The position numbers and the translations under genes are program-made. A DNA stretch of 64,000 nucleotides from NCBI RefSeq assembly GCF_024701975.1, contig NZ_JANLNM010000006.1, positions 1 through 64,000 of the forward strand. The letters run 5' to 3'. The stretch is from Variovorax sp. ZS18.2.2. GTDB lineage: Bacteria; Pseudomonadota; Gammaproteobacteria; Burkholderiales; Burkholderiaceae_C. Every line of letters begins with the position of its first letter. Position 1 is the stretch's first letter. Of the stretch, positions 40,787 to 49,307 are shown piece by piece. The notes under the pieces were generated by a model. The model was given only the letters and a program-made list of their open reading frames with translations, did no database searches and had not been told where the DNA came from.

Positions 40787-42466
40787 ATGTTGCGCACACT
40801 CCTCACGGCGGCCGCAACCGCCGCCGCCTTGCTGCTGCCGCTCGCCGCACAGGCGCAGCCGGCCGACCTTGTGGTCACCAACGCGAAGATCGCCACGCTC
40901 GACGCGGCATCCACCACCGCACAGGCGCTCGCGGTGCGCGATGGCCGCATCGTGGCGATCGGCAATGCCGCGCAGATGCGCGCACTCTCGGGCCCGGCCA
41001 CGCGCACGGTGGATGCCGGCGGCCGCACGCTGATTCCGGGCCTCATCGACTCGCACATGCATGCGGTGCGCGCGGCGCTGAGCTACTCGAGCGAAGTCAA
41101 CTGGATCGGCGCCGGCACCATCGCCGAAGCCATGGCACGCATCCGCGCCGCCGCCATCCGCGCACGCCCCGGCGGATGGCTGATCGTGGCCGGTGGATGG
41201 ACCGAGCAGCAGTTCGCCGAACGCCGCCGCCCCACGATGGCCGAGCTGCAGGAGGCCGCACCGGACAACCCGGTGTACGTGCAGCTCTTCTACGAAGCGG
41301 TGGTGATGACGCCCAGGGCGCTCCAGGCGCTGGCCGTTCCGGCGGGCACGCTGCCGGCCGGCATGAAGCTCTCGCCCGACGGCGCACCGGGCTGGATGAC
41401 CGGCGACATCGTCGGCATCTCGGCCCTGTTCGACAAGCTGCCCAAGCCGACCTACGAAGACAACCTGGCCGGCACGCGCGCCTTCTTCACAGAGTTGAAT
41501 CGCCTGGGCATCACGGGCCTGGTGGACCCGGGCGGCTTCAGCATCGCGCCCTCGCAGTACGCGGCGCTGTTCGAGCTGTGGCGCGAGAAGGCGCTGACGC
41601 TGCGCGTGGCCTACAGCGTGTTTGCGCAGAAGCCCGGCGCCGAGCTGCAGGAGTTTCGCGATCTGACGCAGATGCTGCCGATGGGCTTCGGCGACGACAT
41701 GCTGAAGTTCAACGGCCTCGGCGAACGCGTGACGCTCGCGATGTACAACAACAATTTTCCCGACGCGGCGGCCAAGGAGAAGTTCTACGAGCTCATCCGA
41801 TGGGCCGCCACGCGCAAGCTCTCGGTCACCATCCATTGGCAGGAGAACGGCTCGGTCGATCACCTGCTCGGGCTGTACGAGCGGCTGAACGCCGAGGTGC
41901 CGATCCGCGAGCTGCGCTGGTCGATTGCGCACCTGGACGACGCCTCTCCCGAGACGCTCGCGCGCATGAAGTCGCTGGGCATCGGCTGGACGATGCAGGA
42001 CGCGATGTACTTCCAGGGCGACCGCGCGCTCGCCGTGCGCGGAGATGCGGCGCGCCGCATGCCGCCCATCGGCTCCGCGTTGCGCGCAGGCGTGAACGTG
42101 GGCGCCGGCACAGATGCGCACCGCGTGGCCTCGTACAACCCCTTCGTCGCGCTGCAATGGATGCTCGACGGCAAGACCGTGAGCGGCAAGGCGATGCGCG
42201 GCGCCGACGAAACACCGACGCGCGAACAGGCGCTGCGGCTCTACACGGCGGGCAGCGCGTGGTTCAGCTTCGACGAGGCGAAGCGCGGCACGCTCGAAGC
42301 CGGCAAGCTCGCGGACTTCGCGATCCTCGACCAGGACTTCTTCTCGGTGCCGGTGGAGCGCATCGGCAAGACGGTGTCGCTGATGACGGTGGTGGGCGGG
42401 CGTGTGGTCTACGCTGCGCGGCCTTTCGAATCGACAGGTACGCCGGTTGCCGCGGCGGCGCCTTGA
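40787..42466 (+). CDS. Exported amidohydrolase (YtcJ-like, amidohydrolase_3)
   Basis: A 559-residue metal-dependent hydrolase with a Sec signal peptide (residues 1-22, ending AAQAQ). Metal ligands are in GLIDSHMH near the N-terminus, with later blocks TIHWQEN, SIAHLDD and GAGTDAHR. The start at 40787 is 2 bases after the Bug stop; a TTG at 40781 is in the overlap. It hydrolyses an amide, imide or cyclic N-C bond, substrate unknown. It is the last gene of the LacI operon. Its final 58 bases are antisense to the RidA gene. Periplasmic location next to a Bug receptor suggests substrate processing before uptake. Confidence 0.9.
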   Translation: MLRTLLTAAATAAALLLPLAAQAQPADLVVTNAKIATLDAASTTAQALAVRDGRIVAIGNAAQMRALSGPATRTVDAGGRTLIPGLIDSHMHAVRAALSYSSEVNWIGAGTIAEAMARIRAAAIRARPGGWLIVAGGWTEQQFAERRRPTMAELQEAAPDNPVYVQLFYEAVVMTPRALQALAVPAGTLPAGMKLSPDGAPGWMTGDIVGISALFDKLPKPTYEDNLAGTRAFFTELNRLGITGLVDPGGFSIAPSQYAALFELWREKALTLRVAYSVFAQKPGAELQEFRDLTQMLPMGFGDDMLKFNGLGERVTLAMYNNNFPDAAAKEKFYELIRWAATRKLSVTIHWQENGSVDHLLGLYERLNAEVPIRELRWSIAHLDDASPETLARMKSLGIGWTMQDAMYFQGDRALAVRGDAARRMPPIGSALRAGVNVGAGTDAHRVASYNPFVALQWMLDGKTVSGKAMRGADETPTREQALRLYTAGSAWFSFDEAKRGTLEAGKLADFAILDQDFFSVPVERIGKTVSLMTVVGGRVVYAARPFESTGTPVAAAAP

Positions 42467-42858
42467 TCGCAGGCGGCGATGCAGTCGATCTCGATGTCGA
42501 ACGGCCCGAACCACGCGGGCACGCAGACGAAGATGCGCGCGGGCGGGTCGTTCGGAAAGTAGCGCGCATAGATCGCGTTGACCGCCGCGAACTTTTCGAC
42601 CGACGTGCAATACACGTTGCACTTGAGCACGTTGTCGAGCGAAGAGCCCGCGGTCTCCAGGCAAAGCTTCAACTGGTCGAGCACGATTTCAGTCTGCCGC
42701 TCGATCGGCGCGTCGACCGGCCGGCCGGTGGCGGGGTCGAGCGGCGGCAGGCCCGACACGTAGACCGTGTCGCCGTGCCGCGTGACGACCGAGGCGGGCG
42801 CCTTCAGGTATTCCAGGTAGGTCGACAGGGGTTCGACACGGATGACTTCCTTCTTCAT
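42409..42858 (-). CDS. RidA-family protein
   Basis: A 149-residue member of the YjgF/RidA family. The conserved core SGLPPLDPATG, QTEIVLDQLKLCLETAG and PARIFVCVP is present, including the Arg needed for imine hydrolysis. It is slightly longer than usual (about 130). RidA proteins deaminate reactive enamine/imine intermediates. Its C-terminal codons overlap the end of the convergent amidohydrolase by 58 bases. The start at 42858 gives the expected length. Confidence 0.88.
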   Translation of the reverse strand: MKKEVIRVEPLSTYLEYLKAPASVVTRHGDTVYVSGLPPLDPATGRPVDAPIERQTEIVLDQLKLCLETAGSSLDNVLKCNVYCTSVEKFAAVNAIYARYFPNDPPARIFVCVPAWFGPFDIEIDCIAACDQGAAAATGVPVDSKGRAA

Positions 42859-42920
42859 GAACGCGGCTTTCTGCAAAGGGATGCGTTCGATGATGCCGGC
42901 CACGGCATCGCCTCGCTTCG

Positions 42921-43508
42921 CTATGGAACGAAGGATGGCGTGAGCGCTTGCCGCACGCGCTCGCGCAGCACAGGAAGCACATCCCTTTCGAACCACGGGT
43001 GGTGCTTGAACCAGCCCGTGTTGCGCGGCGACGGATGCGGCAGCGGAATGAAGCGCGGCGCGTACTCCGCAAAGGCCTCGACGGTTTCGGTGACGCCGGC
43101 CTTGCGGGCCGCGCCGAGAAAGTGGCGCTGCGCGTACTGGCCGATCAGCAGCGTGAGCTCGACCCGCTTCATCTCTGCGAGCAGGCGCGCCTGCCAGAGC
43201 TCGGTGCACTCCCTGCGCGGCGGCAGGTCGCCGCTGGTGCCGCGGCCCGGGTAGCAGAAACCCATCGGCATGAGCGCGACGCGCGTGGCGTCGTAGAACA
43301 CCTCGCGGTCGATGCCGAGCCAGCGGCGCAGCTGCTCGCCGCTCTTGTCGTTCCATGGCACGCCGGTGGTGTGCACCGTCATGCTCGGCGCCTGGCCGAC
43401 GAGCAGCAGGCGCACCGTGGCGCTGGCCTGCACGACGGGACGCGGCCCGAGCGGCAAGTGCACGGCGCAGGCGCGGCAACTGCGGATTTCCGACAGCAGC
43501 GCGTCCAT
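42921..43508 (-). CDS. Uracil-DNA glycosylase superfamily protein
   Basis: A 195-residue protein of the UDG fold. Motif A is GQAPSMTVH and motif B is HPSPRNTGW, the positions that bind and excise uracil. An N-terminal CRAC (Cys11, Cys14) is reminiscent of the iron-sulfur families 4 and 5, but no matching second cysteine pair is obvious. Start at 43508 is preferred; an in-frame frame extends 59 codons upstream into the neighbouring gene. Whether it repairs DNA or acts otherwise is not certain. Confidence 0.85.
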   Translation of the reverse strand: MDALLSEIRSCRACAVHLPLGPRPVVQASATVRLLLVGQAPSMTVHTTGVPWNDKSGEQLRRWLGIDREVFYDATRVALMPMGFCYPGRGTSGDLPPRRECTELWQARLLAEMKRVELTLLIGQYAQRHFLGAARKAGVTETVEAFAEYAPRFIPLPHPSPRNTGWFKHHPWFERDVLPVLRERVRQALTPSFVP

Positions 43509-43524
43509 GGACGGCTCTTGCGGG

Positions 43525-44355
43525 CTACTCGGCAAACGAGCGGAAGAACGCGTTGAGTTCGCTGCCTGCTGCGGCGTCGGCGAACCCGTCGAAACGCCCT
43601 TGCTCCGCCAGCGTGCGCGCCGCGTGGGTGAACCCGCCCCATGCCGCACGCGCGAGCCCGCCGCCCACGCTGACGCGCCGCACACCGAGATCGGCGATGT
43701 CGTTCATCGTGAGCTCGCTCACCCCACCGACCAGCAGGTTGATGGGCTTCGGCGCCACGGCCGCGACCACCGCGGCGATCTGCTCGCGCGTCTTGATGCC
43801 CGGCGCATAGAGGCAGTCGGCTCCGGCCTCTGCATAGGCCCTGAGCCGCGCGATGGTGTCGTCGAGGTCCGGTCGGCCCGCGAAGAAATTCTCGGCGCGG
43901 CCCACGAGCAAGGTGTCGCCGCCCGCCGCATCGATGGCCTTCCGCGCGGCGCGCAGGCGCTCGACGGCAACGTCGATGGAAAAGAGCGGATTGGCCGCGT
44001 CGCCCGTCGAGTCCTCGATCGACAGGCCCGCCACGCCGGTCTCGACCGCAAGCCGCACGCTCTCGGCCACGCCTTGCGCGTCGGATGCGAAGCCGTTCTC
44101 GAAATCCGCGTTCACCGGCAGGTCGGTCGCCGCCACGATGTCGCGCAGGTGCGCAAGCACGACATCGCGCGATTGCGCCCCGTCGGCAAAGCCCTGCGAC
44201 CACGCATGGCCCGAGCTCGTGGTGGCCAGCGCCTTGAAGCCCAGGCCCTGCAGGTAGCGCGCGCTGCCTGTGTCCCAGGGGTTGGGGATGACGAAGCAGC
44301 CTTGTTCGTGGAGCGCGCGGAAGTCGGCGCGTTTCTGGGCGACGGTGCGGGTCAT
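43525..44355 (-). CDS. Isocitrate lyase/PEP mutase-family enzyme
   Basis: A 276-residue TIM-barrel protein of the ICL/PEPM superfamily. The signature NPWDTGSARYLQGLGF near the N-terminus, VNADFENGF, GLSIEDSTG and the C-terminal half with LLVGG are all present. The catalytic KKCGH of isocitrate lyases is missing, so it is probably a carboxyvinyl-phosphonate mutase-like or 2-methylisocitrate-like lyase of unknown substrate. It is 16 bases upstream of the UDG-like gene on the same strand and may be co-transcribed with it. Confidence 0.88.
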   Translation of the reverse strand: MTRTVAQKRADFRALHEQGCFVIPNPWDTGSARYLQGLGFKALATTSSGHAWSQGFADGAQSRDVVLAHLRDIVAATDLPVNADFENGFASDAQGVAESVRLAVETGVAGLSIEDSTGDAANPLFSIDVAVERLRAARKAIDAAGGDTLLVGRAENFFAGRPDLDDTIARLRAYAEAGADCLYAPGIKTREQIAAVVAAVAPKPINLLVGGVSELTMNDIADLGVRRVSVGGGLARAAWGGFTHAARTLAEQGRFDGFADAAAGSELNAFFRSFAE

Positions 44356-44453
44356 GGGGGCCTCATCTTTCTTGCTTGGTGCGGAGGGATGGGTTTTAAC
44401 GCAACGGCGCGGATGTTGCGCGCCTGCGCCCTTCGGTGTTCTGATCGGCCCCC

Positions 44454-44912
44454 ATGCCCTACGCCATCCTGCTTTTCCTTCACCTCATCGCTGCTGCCTT
44501 CTGGGTCGGCGGCATGGCCACGATGCATTTCGCGGTGCGCCCCGCCGCCGTCGCCACGCTGGAGCCTCCGCTGCGCCTGCGCACCATGGCCGCGGCGCTG
44601 CGGCGCTTCTTTGTCGGCGTGGACGTGTCCGTCACGCTGCTGTTCGTGAGCGGGATGTCGATGATCCTGCTGGCGGGTGGCTTTCGCGGCCTGCACTGGC
44701 GCATCGAGACGATGATGAGCATCGCCATCGTGATGACCGGCATCTATGTCTACATCCGCGCCTCGGTGTTCAAGGCGATGCGCCGCGCGGTCGAGGAAAG
44801 CGCGTGGCCGGTGGCGGCCGCGCGGCTGAACACGGTGCGCAAGCTGGTGAGCCTGAACCTCGCGCTCGGCGTGGTGGTGTTCGCCGTCGCGACCGTCGGG
44901 CGCGCCGGCTAG
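44454..44912 (+). CDS. CopD-like four-helix membrane protein
   Basis: A 152-residue integral membrane protein with four predicted helices. The pattern of the first (LLFLHLIAAAFWVGGMATMHF) is that of the CopD/copper-resistance D domain, with His and Trp at the helix. It lies between a divergent ICL-like gene and a convergent lipoprotein gene. Without a CopC partner, copper handling is only a family-based guess. Confidence 0.78.
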   Translation: MPYAILLFLHLIAAAFWVGGMATMHFAVRPAAVATLEPPLRLRTMAAALRRFFVGVDVSVTLLFVSGMSMILLAGGFRGLHWRIETMMSIAIVMTGIYVYIRASVFKAMRRAVEESAWPVAAARLNTVRKLVSLNLALGVVVFAVATVGRAG

Positions 44913-44920
44913 GGCCTCCG

Positions 44921-45514
44921 TCAGCGCTTGGCGGCGGTGCTCAGTTCGCCGAGCAAAGCGCCGTCGACCGGCTTCTGCAGCCACTTGGCGATGTCTTCGC
45001 CCAGCGCATAGGTCACCACGCCGACCATGCTGCAGGTGCTGCGCGGCATGCCGAAGTAGATGAACATCTGGCGCTCGGCGGTGAAGCGCGCGGGCGCCTC
45101 GCCCTTGCGTTCCAGCGTGCCGCGCAGCTGCACGATCTTCGGGCCGCCGTAGAGGCCGCCCGCATTGGCCAGCAGATCGGTGATCTCGACCTTGAGGACC
45201 GGCGCGCCCTCGGCGCTGGCGGTCGTCGGCGGCGCAAGAAGGTATTCGTAGGGCTCGAGCAACTGGTCCTGCACGGCCTGCCTGAGCGAAGCGGGTACAT
45301 CGCACGCGTCGTCTTCCTTTTTCAGCTGGATGCCCTTGGCGGTGGCGCCATAGGTGACGGCGGACATGACCACGCTGTTGCGCGCAGTGGCTTCAGGGGG
45401 TGGGGGCTCGGGGGGCGCCGGCTGGCGCGTGCCGCAGGCGGCGAGCAGTGCGGCGGTGCCCACTGCAAAGGAAAGCCGCGCGGCAATGCGCGCGGCGAAC
45501 GGGTGGTTGGTCAT
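44921..45514 (-). CDS. Lipoprotein of unknown function
   Basis: A 197-residue protein with a lipobox LLAAC near residue 27, followed by a proline-rich linker (PAPPEPPPPEA) and a mixed alpha/beta domain of about 140 residues with three cysteines. The start at 45514 follows GAGGGAG. It is separated from the upstream repeat-protein gene by a 13-bp perfect hairpin. I do not recognise the domain; an outer- or inner-membrane attached envelope role is likely. Confidence 0.8.
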   Translation of the reverse strand: MTNHPFAARIAARLSFAVGTAALLAACGTRQPAPPEPPPPEATARNSVVMSAVTYGATAKGIQLKKEDDACDVPASLRQAVQDQLLEPYEYLLAPPTTASAEGAPVLKVEITDLLANAGGLYGGPKIVQLRGTLERKGEAPARFTAERQMFIYFGMPRSTCSMVGVVTYALGEDIAKWLQKPVDGALLGELSTAAKR

Positions 45515-45530
45515 CGGTGATCTCCCTCGT

Positions 45531-45566
45531 GAATCGGACGCGCCTCTGGGGACGCGCGTCCGATTC
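45531..45566. repeat. Perfect 13-bp inverted repeat between two minus-strand genes
   Basis: GAATCGGACGCGC at 45531-45543 is the exact reverse complement of 45554-45566, around a 10-base loop. It sits 29 bases after the repeat-protein stop and 17 bases before the lipoprotein start on the minus strand. No T run follows on either strand, so it is a stabilising or Rho-linked hairpin, or a short repeated element, rather than a canonical terminator. Confidence 0.7.
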
Positions 45567-45595
45567 TGCACGGAGAGGCAACGATGCCATTCGAC

Positions 45596-45976
45596 TTACA
45601 GCCCGAGCGTGTCGATGCCGTGCGCCACGGCCACGGCCTGGGCGCGCACCGTGGCGCGGTCGAGCGTGCTCGACAGGCGCGGCACGGTGCCGGCCGATGC
45701 GGCTTCGGCGTACAGGTCGCCGGCACGGGCGGCGGCAACGGCTTGCGTGCGCACCGTGGCGCGATCGGTGGCGCTCGCGATGGCGACGGGCACGCCGCTC
45801 GATGCGCCTTCGGCGTACTGGTCAGCGCTGTGGGCTGCAACGACCGCATCGGCGCGCACCGCGGCACGGCTGGCGGTCGACTGGAACTGCAGCACGCCCT
45901 GGTATTCCTCGGCGCTGGCGCCAGCGGCGAAAGCGGAGAGAACAGCGGCGGCGAGGAGGAGCTTGGTGGTCTTCAT
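45596..45976 (-). CDS. Small exported alanine-rich repeat protein
   Basis: A 126-residue protein with a signal peptide (residues 1-22, ending ASA). Three copies of a roughly 30-residue unit follow, built around RAxVRAxAVxAAxxxDxYAE...SxG (for example RAAVRADAVVAAHSADQYAE). I associate this type with small alanine-rich proteins frequent in Variovorax. It is probably periplasmic and low in complexity; no function is known. The start at 45976 gives a standard signal peptide. A 9-bp inverted repeat lies 53-88 bases upstream. Confidence 0.82.
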   Translation of the reverse strand: MKTTKLLLAAAVLSAFAAGASAEEYQGVLQFQSTASRAAVRADAVVAAHSADQYAEGASSGVPVAIASATDRATVRTQAVAAARAGDLYAEAASAGTVPRLSSTLDRATVRAQAVAVAHGIDTLGL

Positions 45977-46028
45977 GGCGGTATCTTTCAAAAGAAGTGA
46001 GTTGAGTGAGTCAGTGATCTATCGGGAC

Positions 46029-46064
46029 ATTCATCGCTACGTCGGGTGCCGTGTGGCGATGAAT
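46029..46064. promoter_or_regulatory. 9-bp inverted repeat upstream of the repeat-protein gene
   Basis: ATTCATCGC (46029-46037) and GCGATGAAT (46056-46064) are perfect complements separated by 18 bases, 53-88 bases upstream of the 45976 start. Distance and symmetry suit a regulator binding site. The rest of the 241-bp gap 45977-46217 shows no gene. Confidence 0.35.
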
Positions 46065-46217
46065 GAATTACATCGGCAGGCTGTATCTGCGATGTGTCGA
46101 GATCCGGGCCGTTTTGCATGCGCGTGTGTGCGCTTCGCCGGCTGGACACAGTGGCGTACAAATCGGCCCCGCGGGCCGCGCTGCGCTTCGGAAAAGGAGT
46201 AGGCGAAGGGCCGGCGG

Positions 46218-46655
46218 TCAGGCGGCCGCGCCCTTGAGTTCGACGCCGTTGCCGTCGGGGTCGCTGATGTAGATCGACGGCCCGTTGCCCTCGGCACCGA
46301 AGTTGCTCTGCACGTCGCCATGCACCGGCACGCCGTGCCGTGCCATCAAGGCGCGAATCGCCGCTTCATCGAAAGGCTCGATGCGCAGGCACAGGTGGTC
46401 GACGTTGCGGCCTTCCTTGCCGGCCAATGCGCCGCCTTGTCTGCCCAACGGGCCGTCGGGCGTGACAAGGTCGATGAGATTGGTGCCGGCGCGCAGGTGC
46501 ACGAGCCCCAGGTCGTCGCGGCGCTTCTCGACCGTGCAGCCGAGCACGTCGCAGTAGAAGGCAATCGCGCGTTCGGCATCTTTCACGCGCAGCACGACAT
46601 GGTCGATGCGCAGGACCGAGAACGGAAGGCTGTTGTGCGTCGTGTTGTCGGTCAT
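46218..46655 (-). CDS. VOC-family (glyoxalase-like) protein
   Basis: A 145-residue vicinal-oxygen-chelate protein. IDHVVLRVKDAERAIAFY opens the first beta-alpha-beta-beta-beta unit, and VDHLCLRIEPFDE the second, with YISDPDGNGVELK supplying the usual Glu metal ligand. The start at 46655 is set by the domain; the frame extends upstream in unrelated sequence. It is downstream of the glutarate genes on the same strand (25-bp gap) but need not be functionally tied. Reaction unknown. Confidence 0.88.
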   Translation of the reverse strand: MTDNTTHNSLPFSVLRIDHVVLRVKDAERAIAFYCDVLGCTVEKRRDDLGLVHLRAGTNLIDLVTPDGPLGRQGGALAGKEGRNVDHLCLRIEPFDEAAIRALMARHGVPVHGDVQSNFGAEGNGPSIYISDPDGNGVELKGAAA

Positions 46656-46680
46656 TGCGCGGGTCCTTTCTACATGCGGT

Positions 46681-47916
46681 TCACACCACGCCCGCCGAGC
46701 GCAGTGCATCGAATCGTGCGCCGTCGATGCCGAACTCGGCCAGCACTTCGCGCGTGTGCTGCCCGAGCGCCGGCGGTGCATGGCGCAGCACGGGCGGCGT
46801 GGCCGACAAGCGCAGCGGGCTCGCCACGCCGGTGATGCTCGCGATGCCGTCGCCCGCATCGCGCGGCAGCGTGACCGCGAGACCACGCGCCTTGACCTGC
46901 GCATCGTCGAAGGCCTGCGCAATGTCGTTGATCGGGCCGCAGGGCACGGCCTTGTCTTCGAGCAGCGTGACCCAGTCGGCGGTGGTGCGGGTGCGCGTCA
47001 ACTCTTCCATCATCGGGATCAGCACGCCGCGGTGCTTCACGCGCAGCGTGTTGGTCGCAAAGCGCGCATCGGCCGCCCATTCCGCATGGCCGGCGGCCTC
47101 GCAGAAACGCGCGAACTGTCCGTTGTTGCCGATGGCCAGCAGCATCGAACCGTCCTGCGTCGGAAAGTCCTGATAAGGCGCCAGGCTCGGGTGCGTGTTG
47201 CCCTGCCGCTGCGGCGCCTTGCCGGTGTTGAGAAATGCGCTCGCCTGGTTGGCGAGGATGGCCATGCCCACATCGAGCAGCGCCATGTCGATGTGCTGGC
47301 CTTCGCCGGTGCGGTCGCGCACCTGCAGCGCCGCAAGAATGGCGGTGCTGGCGTAGACGCCGGTGAACAGGTCGGTGAGCGCCACGCCCACGCGCAGCGG
47401 GCCGCCGCCGGGCACGTCGTCGGGGCGGCCGGTGATGCTCATCATGCCGGTCATGGCCTGGATCATCAGGTCGTAGCCCGCGCGCTCGGCATACGGGCCG
47501 TCGTGGCCGAAGCCGGTCACGCTGCAGTAGATGAGGCGCGGGTTGGCCGCGCGCAGGCTTTCCTGGTCGAGGCCGTATTGCTTCAGGCCCCCGGTCTTGA
47601 AGTTCTCCACCACGATGTCGGCCTGTGCCGCCATCTGCTGCAGCAGCGCCTGCCCTTCAGCCGTGGCCATGTCGACCGTGACCGAGCGCTTGTTGCGGTT
47701 GCAGGCGGTGAAGTAGCTGGCCTGGTCGGTGTCGTTGCCGTCCGCGTCCTTGATGAACGGCGGGCCCCAAGTGCGCGTGTCGTCGCCCACGCCGGGACGC
47801 TCGATCTTGATGACGTCGGCACCCAGGTCCGCGAGGATCTGCGTGCACCACGGGCCCGCGAGCACGCGGGACAGATCGAGGACCTTGATGCCGTCGAGTG
47901 CTGCGGGCTTGGTCAT
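46681..47916 (-). CDS. Class III (CaiB/BaiF) CoA-transferase, probable glutarate
   Basis: A 411-residue family III CoA-transferase. The N-terminal SRVLAGPWCTQILADLGADV and the catalytic Asp149 in GYDLMIQAMTG are visible. It lies 6 bases downstream of glutaryl-CoA dehydrogenase on the same strand. This pairing, as in Pseudomonas gcdHG, makes succinyl-CoA:glutarate CoA-transfer the most likely reaction, feeding glutaryl-CoA to GcdH. Substrate assignment rests on context. Confidence 0.93.
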   Translation of the reverse strand: MTKPAALDGIKVLDLSRVLAGPWCTQILADLGADVIKIERPGVGDDTRTWGPPFIKDADGNDTDQASYFTACNRNKRSVTVDMATAEGQALLQQMAAQADIVVENFKTGGLKQYGLDQESLRAANPRLIYCSVTGFGHDGPYAERAGYDLMIQAMTGMMSITGRPDDVPGGGPLRVGVALTDLFTGVYASTAILAALQVRDRTGEGQHIDMALLDVGMAILANQASAFLNTGKAPQRQGNTHPSLAPYQDFPTQDGSMLLAIGNNGQFARFCEAAGHAEWAADARFATNTLRVKHRGVLIPMMEELTRTRTTADWVTLLEDKAVPCGPINDIAQAFDDAQVKARGLAVTLPRDAGDGIASITGVASPLRLSATPPVLRHAPPALGQHTREVLAEFGIDGARFDALRSAGVV

Positions 47917-47922
47917 TCGCTC

Positions 47923-49122
47923 TTAGTTCGCGAAAGCGGCAATGCCGGTGATGGCGCGACCAAGAATGAGCGCATGGATGTCGTGCGTGCCTTCGTAGGT
48001 GTTGACCACTTCCAGGTTCACCAGGTGGCGGGCCACGCCGAACTCGTCGCTGATGCCGTTGCCGCCCATCATGTCGCGCGCCAGGCGGGCGATGTCCAGG
48101 GCCTTGCCGCAGTTGTTGCGCTTCATGATCGAGGTGATCTCGACCGAGGCCGTGCCTTCGTCCTTCATGCGGCCCAGGCGCAGGCTCCCTTGCAGGCCCA
48201 GCGTGATCTCGGTCTGCATGTCGGCCAGCTTCTTCTGGATGAGCTGGTTGGCGGCGAGCGGGCGGCCGAACTGCTTGCGGTCCAGCGTGTACTGGCGGGC
48301 GCGGTGCCAGCAGTCTTCGGCGGCACCGATGGCGCCCCACGAGATGCCGTAGCGGGCGCTGTTCAGGCAGGTGAACGGACCCTTCAGGCCCTGCACTTCG
48401 GGGAAGGCGTTTTCTTCGGGGCAGAACACGCCGTCCATCACGATTTCGCCGGTGATGCTGGCGCGCAGGCCCACCTTGCCGTGGATCGCGGGGGCCGAGA
48501 GGCCCTTCATGCCCTTCTCGAGCACGAAGCCGCGGATCGGGCCGACCGTGCCGCTTTCGCTGACTTCCTTGGCCCACACGACGAACACGTCGGCGATGGG
48601 CGAATTGCTGATCCACATCTTGGCGCCGCTGAGCGAATAGCCGCCCGGCACCTTCTTGGCGCGGGTGACCATGCTGCCGGGGTCGGAGCCGTGGTCGGGC
48701 TCGGTCAGGCCGAAGCAGCCGATCCATTCGCCGGTGGCGAGCTTGGGCAGGAACTTCTGCTTCTGCGCTTCGGTGCCGAATTCGAAGATCGGCACCATCA
48801 CCAGCGAGCTCTGCACGCTTGCCATCGAGCGGTAGCCCGAATCGACGCGCTCGACTTCGCGGGCGATCAGGCCGTAGGCCACGTAGTTCAGGCCAGGGCC
48901 GCCGTACTGCTCGGGGATCGTGGGGCCGAGGAGGCCGAGCGCACCCATTTCGCGAAAGATGGCGGGGTCGGTTTCACCGCTGCGGAAGCCCTCGATGACG
49001 CGAGGCGCCAGGCGCTCCTGGCAGTAGGCATTGGCCGCGTCGCGGATCATGCGTTCTTCGTCGGTCAGTTGCTGGTCGAGAAGAAGGGGATCGTCCCAGT
49101 GGAATTGCGCTTTGGCGGCCAT
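47923..49122 (-). CDS. gcdH: Glutaryl-CoA dehydrogenase
   Basis: A 399-residue acyl-CoA dehydrogenase of the glutaryl-CoA group. [15 protein letters not shown] and [17 protein letters not shown] are flavin and substrate blocks, and the catalytic Glu377 is in [20 protein letters not shown]. It oxidatively decarboxylates glutaryl-CoA to crotonyl-CoA in lysine and glutarate catabolism. It heads a two-gene operon with the CoA-transferase; a LysR gene is divergent. The match in length and motifs is good. Confidence 0.95.
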   Translation of the reverse strand: MAAKAQFHWDDPLLLDQQLTDEERMIRDAANAYCQERLAPRVIEGFRSGETDPAIFREMGALGLLGPTIPEQYGGPGLNYVAYGLIAREVERVDSGYRSMASVQSSLVMVPIFEFGTEAQKQKFLPKLATGEWIGCFGLTEPDHGSDPGSMVTRAKKVPGGYSLSGAKMWISNSPIADVFVVWAKEVSESGTVGPIRGFVLEKGMKGLSAPAIHGKVGLRASITGEIVMDGVFCPEENAFPEVQGLKGPFTCLNSARYGISWGAIGAAEDCWHRARQYTLDRKQFGRPLAANQLIQKKLADMQTEITLGLQGSLRLGRMKDEGTASVEITSIMKRNNCGKALDIARLARDMMGGNGISDEFGVARHLVNLEVVNTYEGTHDIHALILGRAITGIAAFAN

Positions 49123-49198
49123 GTGCTGTCTCCGGAAAGAGGGGAAAAAGAGAAAAGAGGGGGATGGCAGCGATCCTAGCCACGCGAGGGGACGGGCG

Positions 49199-49278
49199 CA
49201 AACGATGAATCATCACCCAGATATGCGTTTGTAGAATGTCTTGCAAGATGTTCGAGCGGCCTCGCCATTGGCAAGGCC
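49199..49278. promoter_or_regulatory. Divergent control region of gcdH and its LysR gene
   Basis: Three dyads lie here: CAAACG (49199-49204) with CGTTTG (49226-49231); the perfect palindrome TCTTGCAAGA (49239-49248), extended outward by GAA/TTC; and GGCCTcGCC-ATT-GGCaAGGCC (49258-49278). The first two suit a LysR operator pair. The last may be an operator or a leader hairpin of the LysR message. Confidence 0.45.
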
Positions 49279-49307
49279 CCGTCTCCATACATACACCCGA
49301 GGCATAC

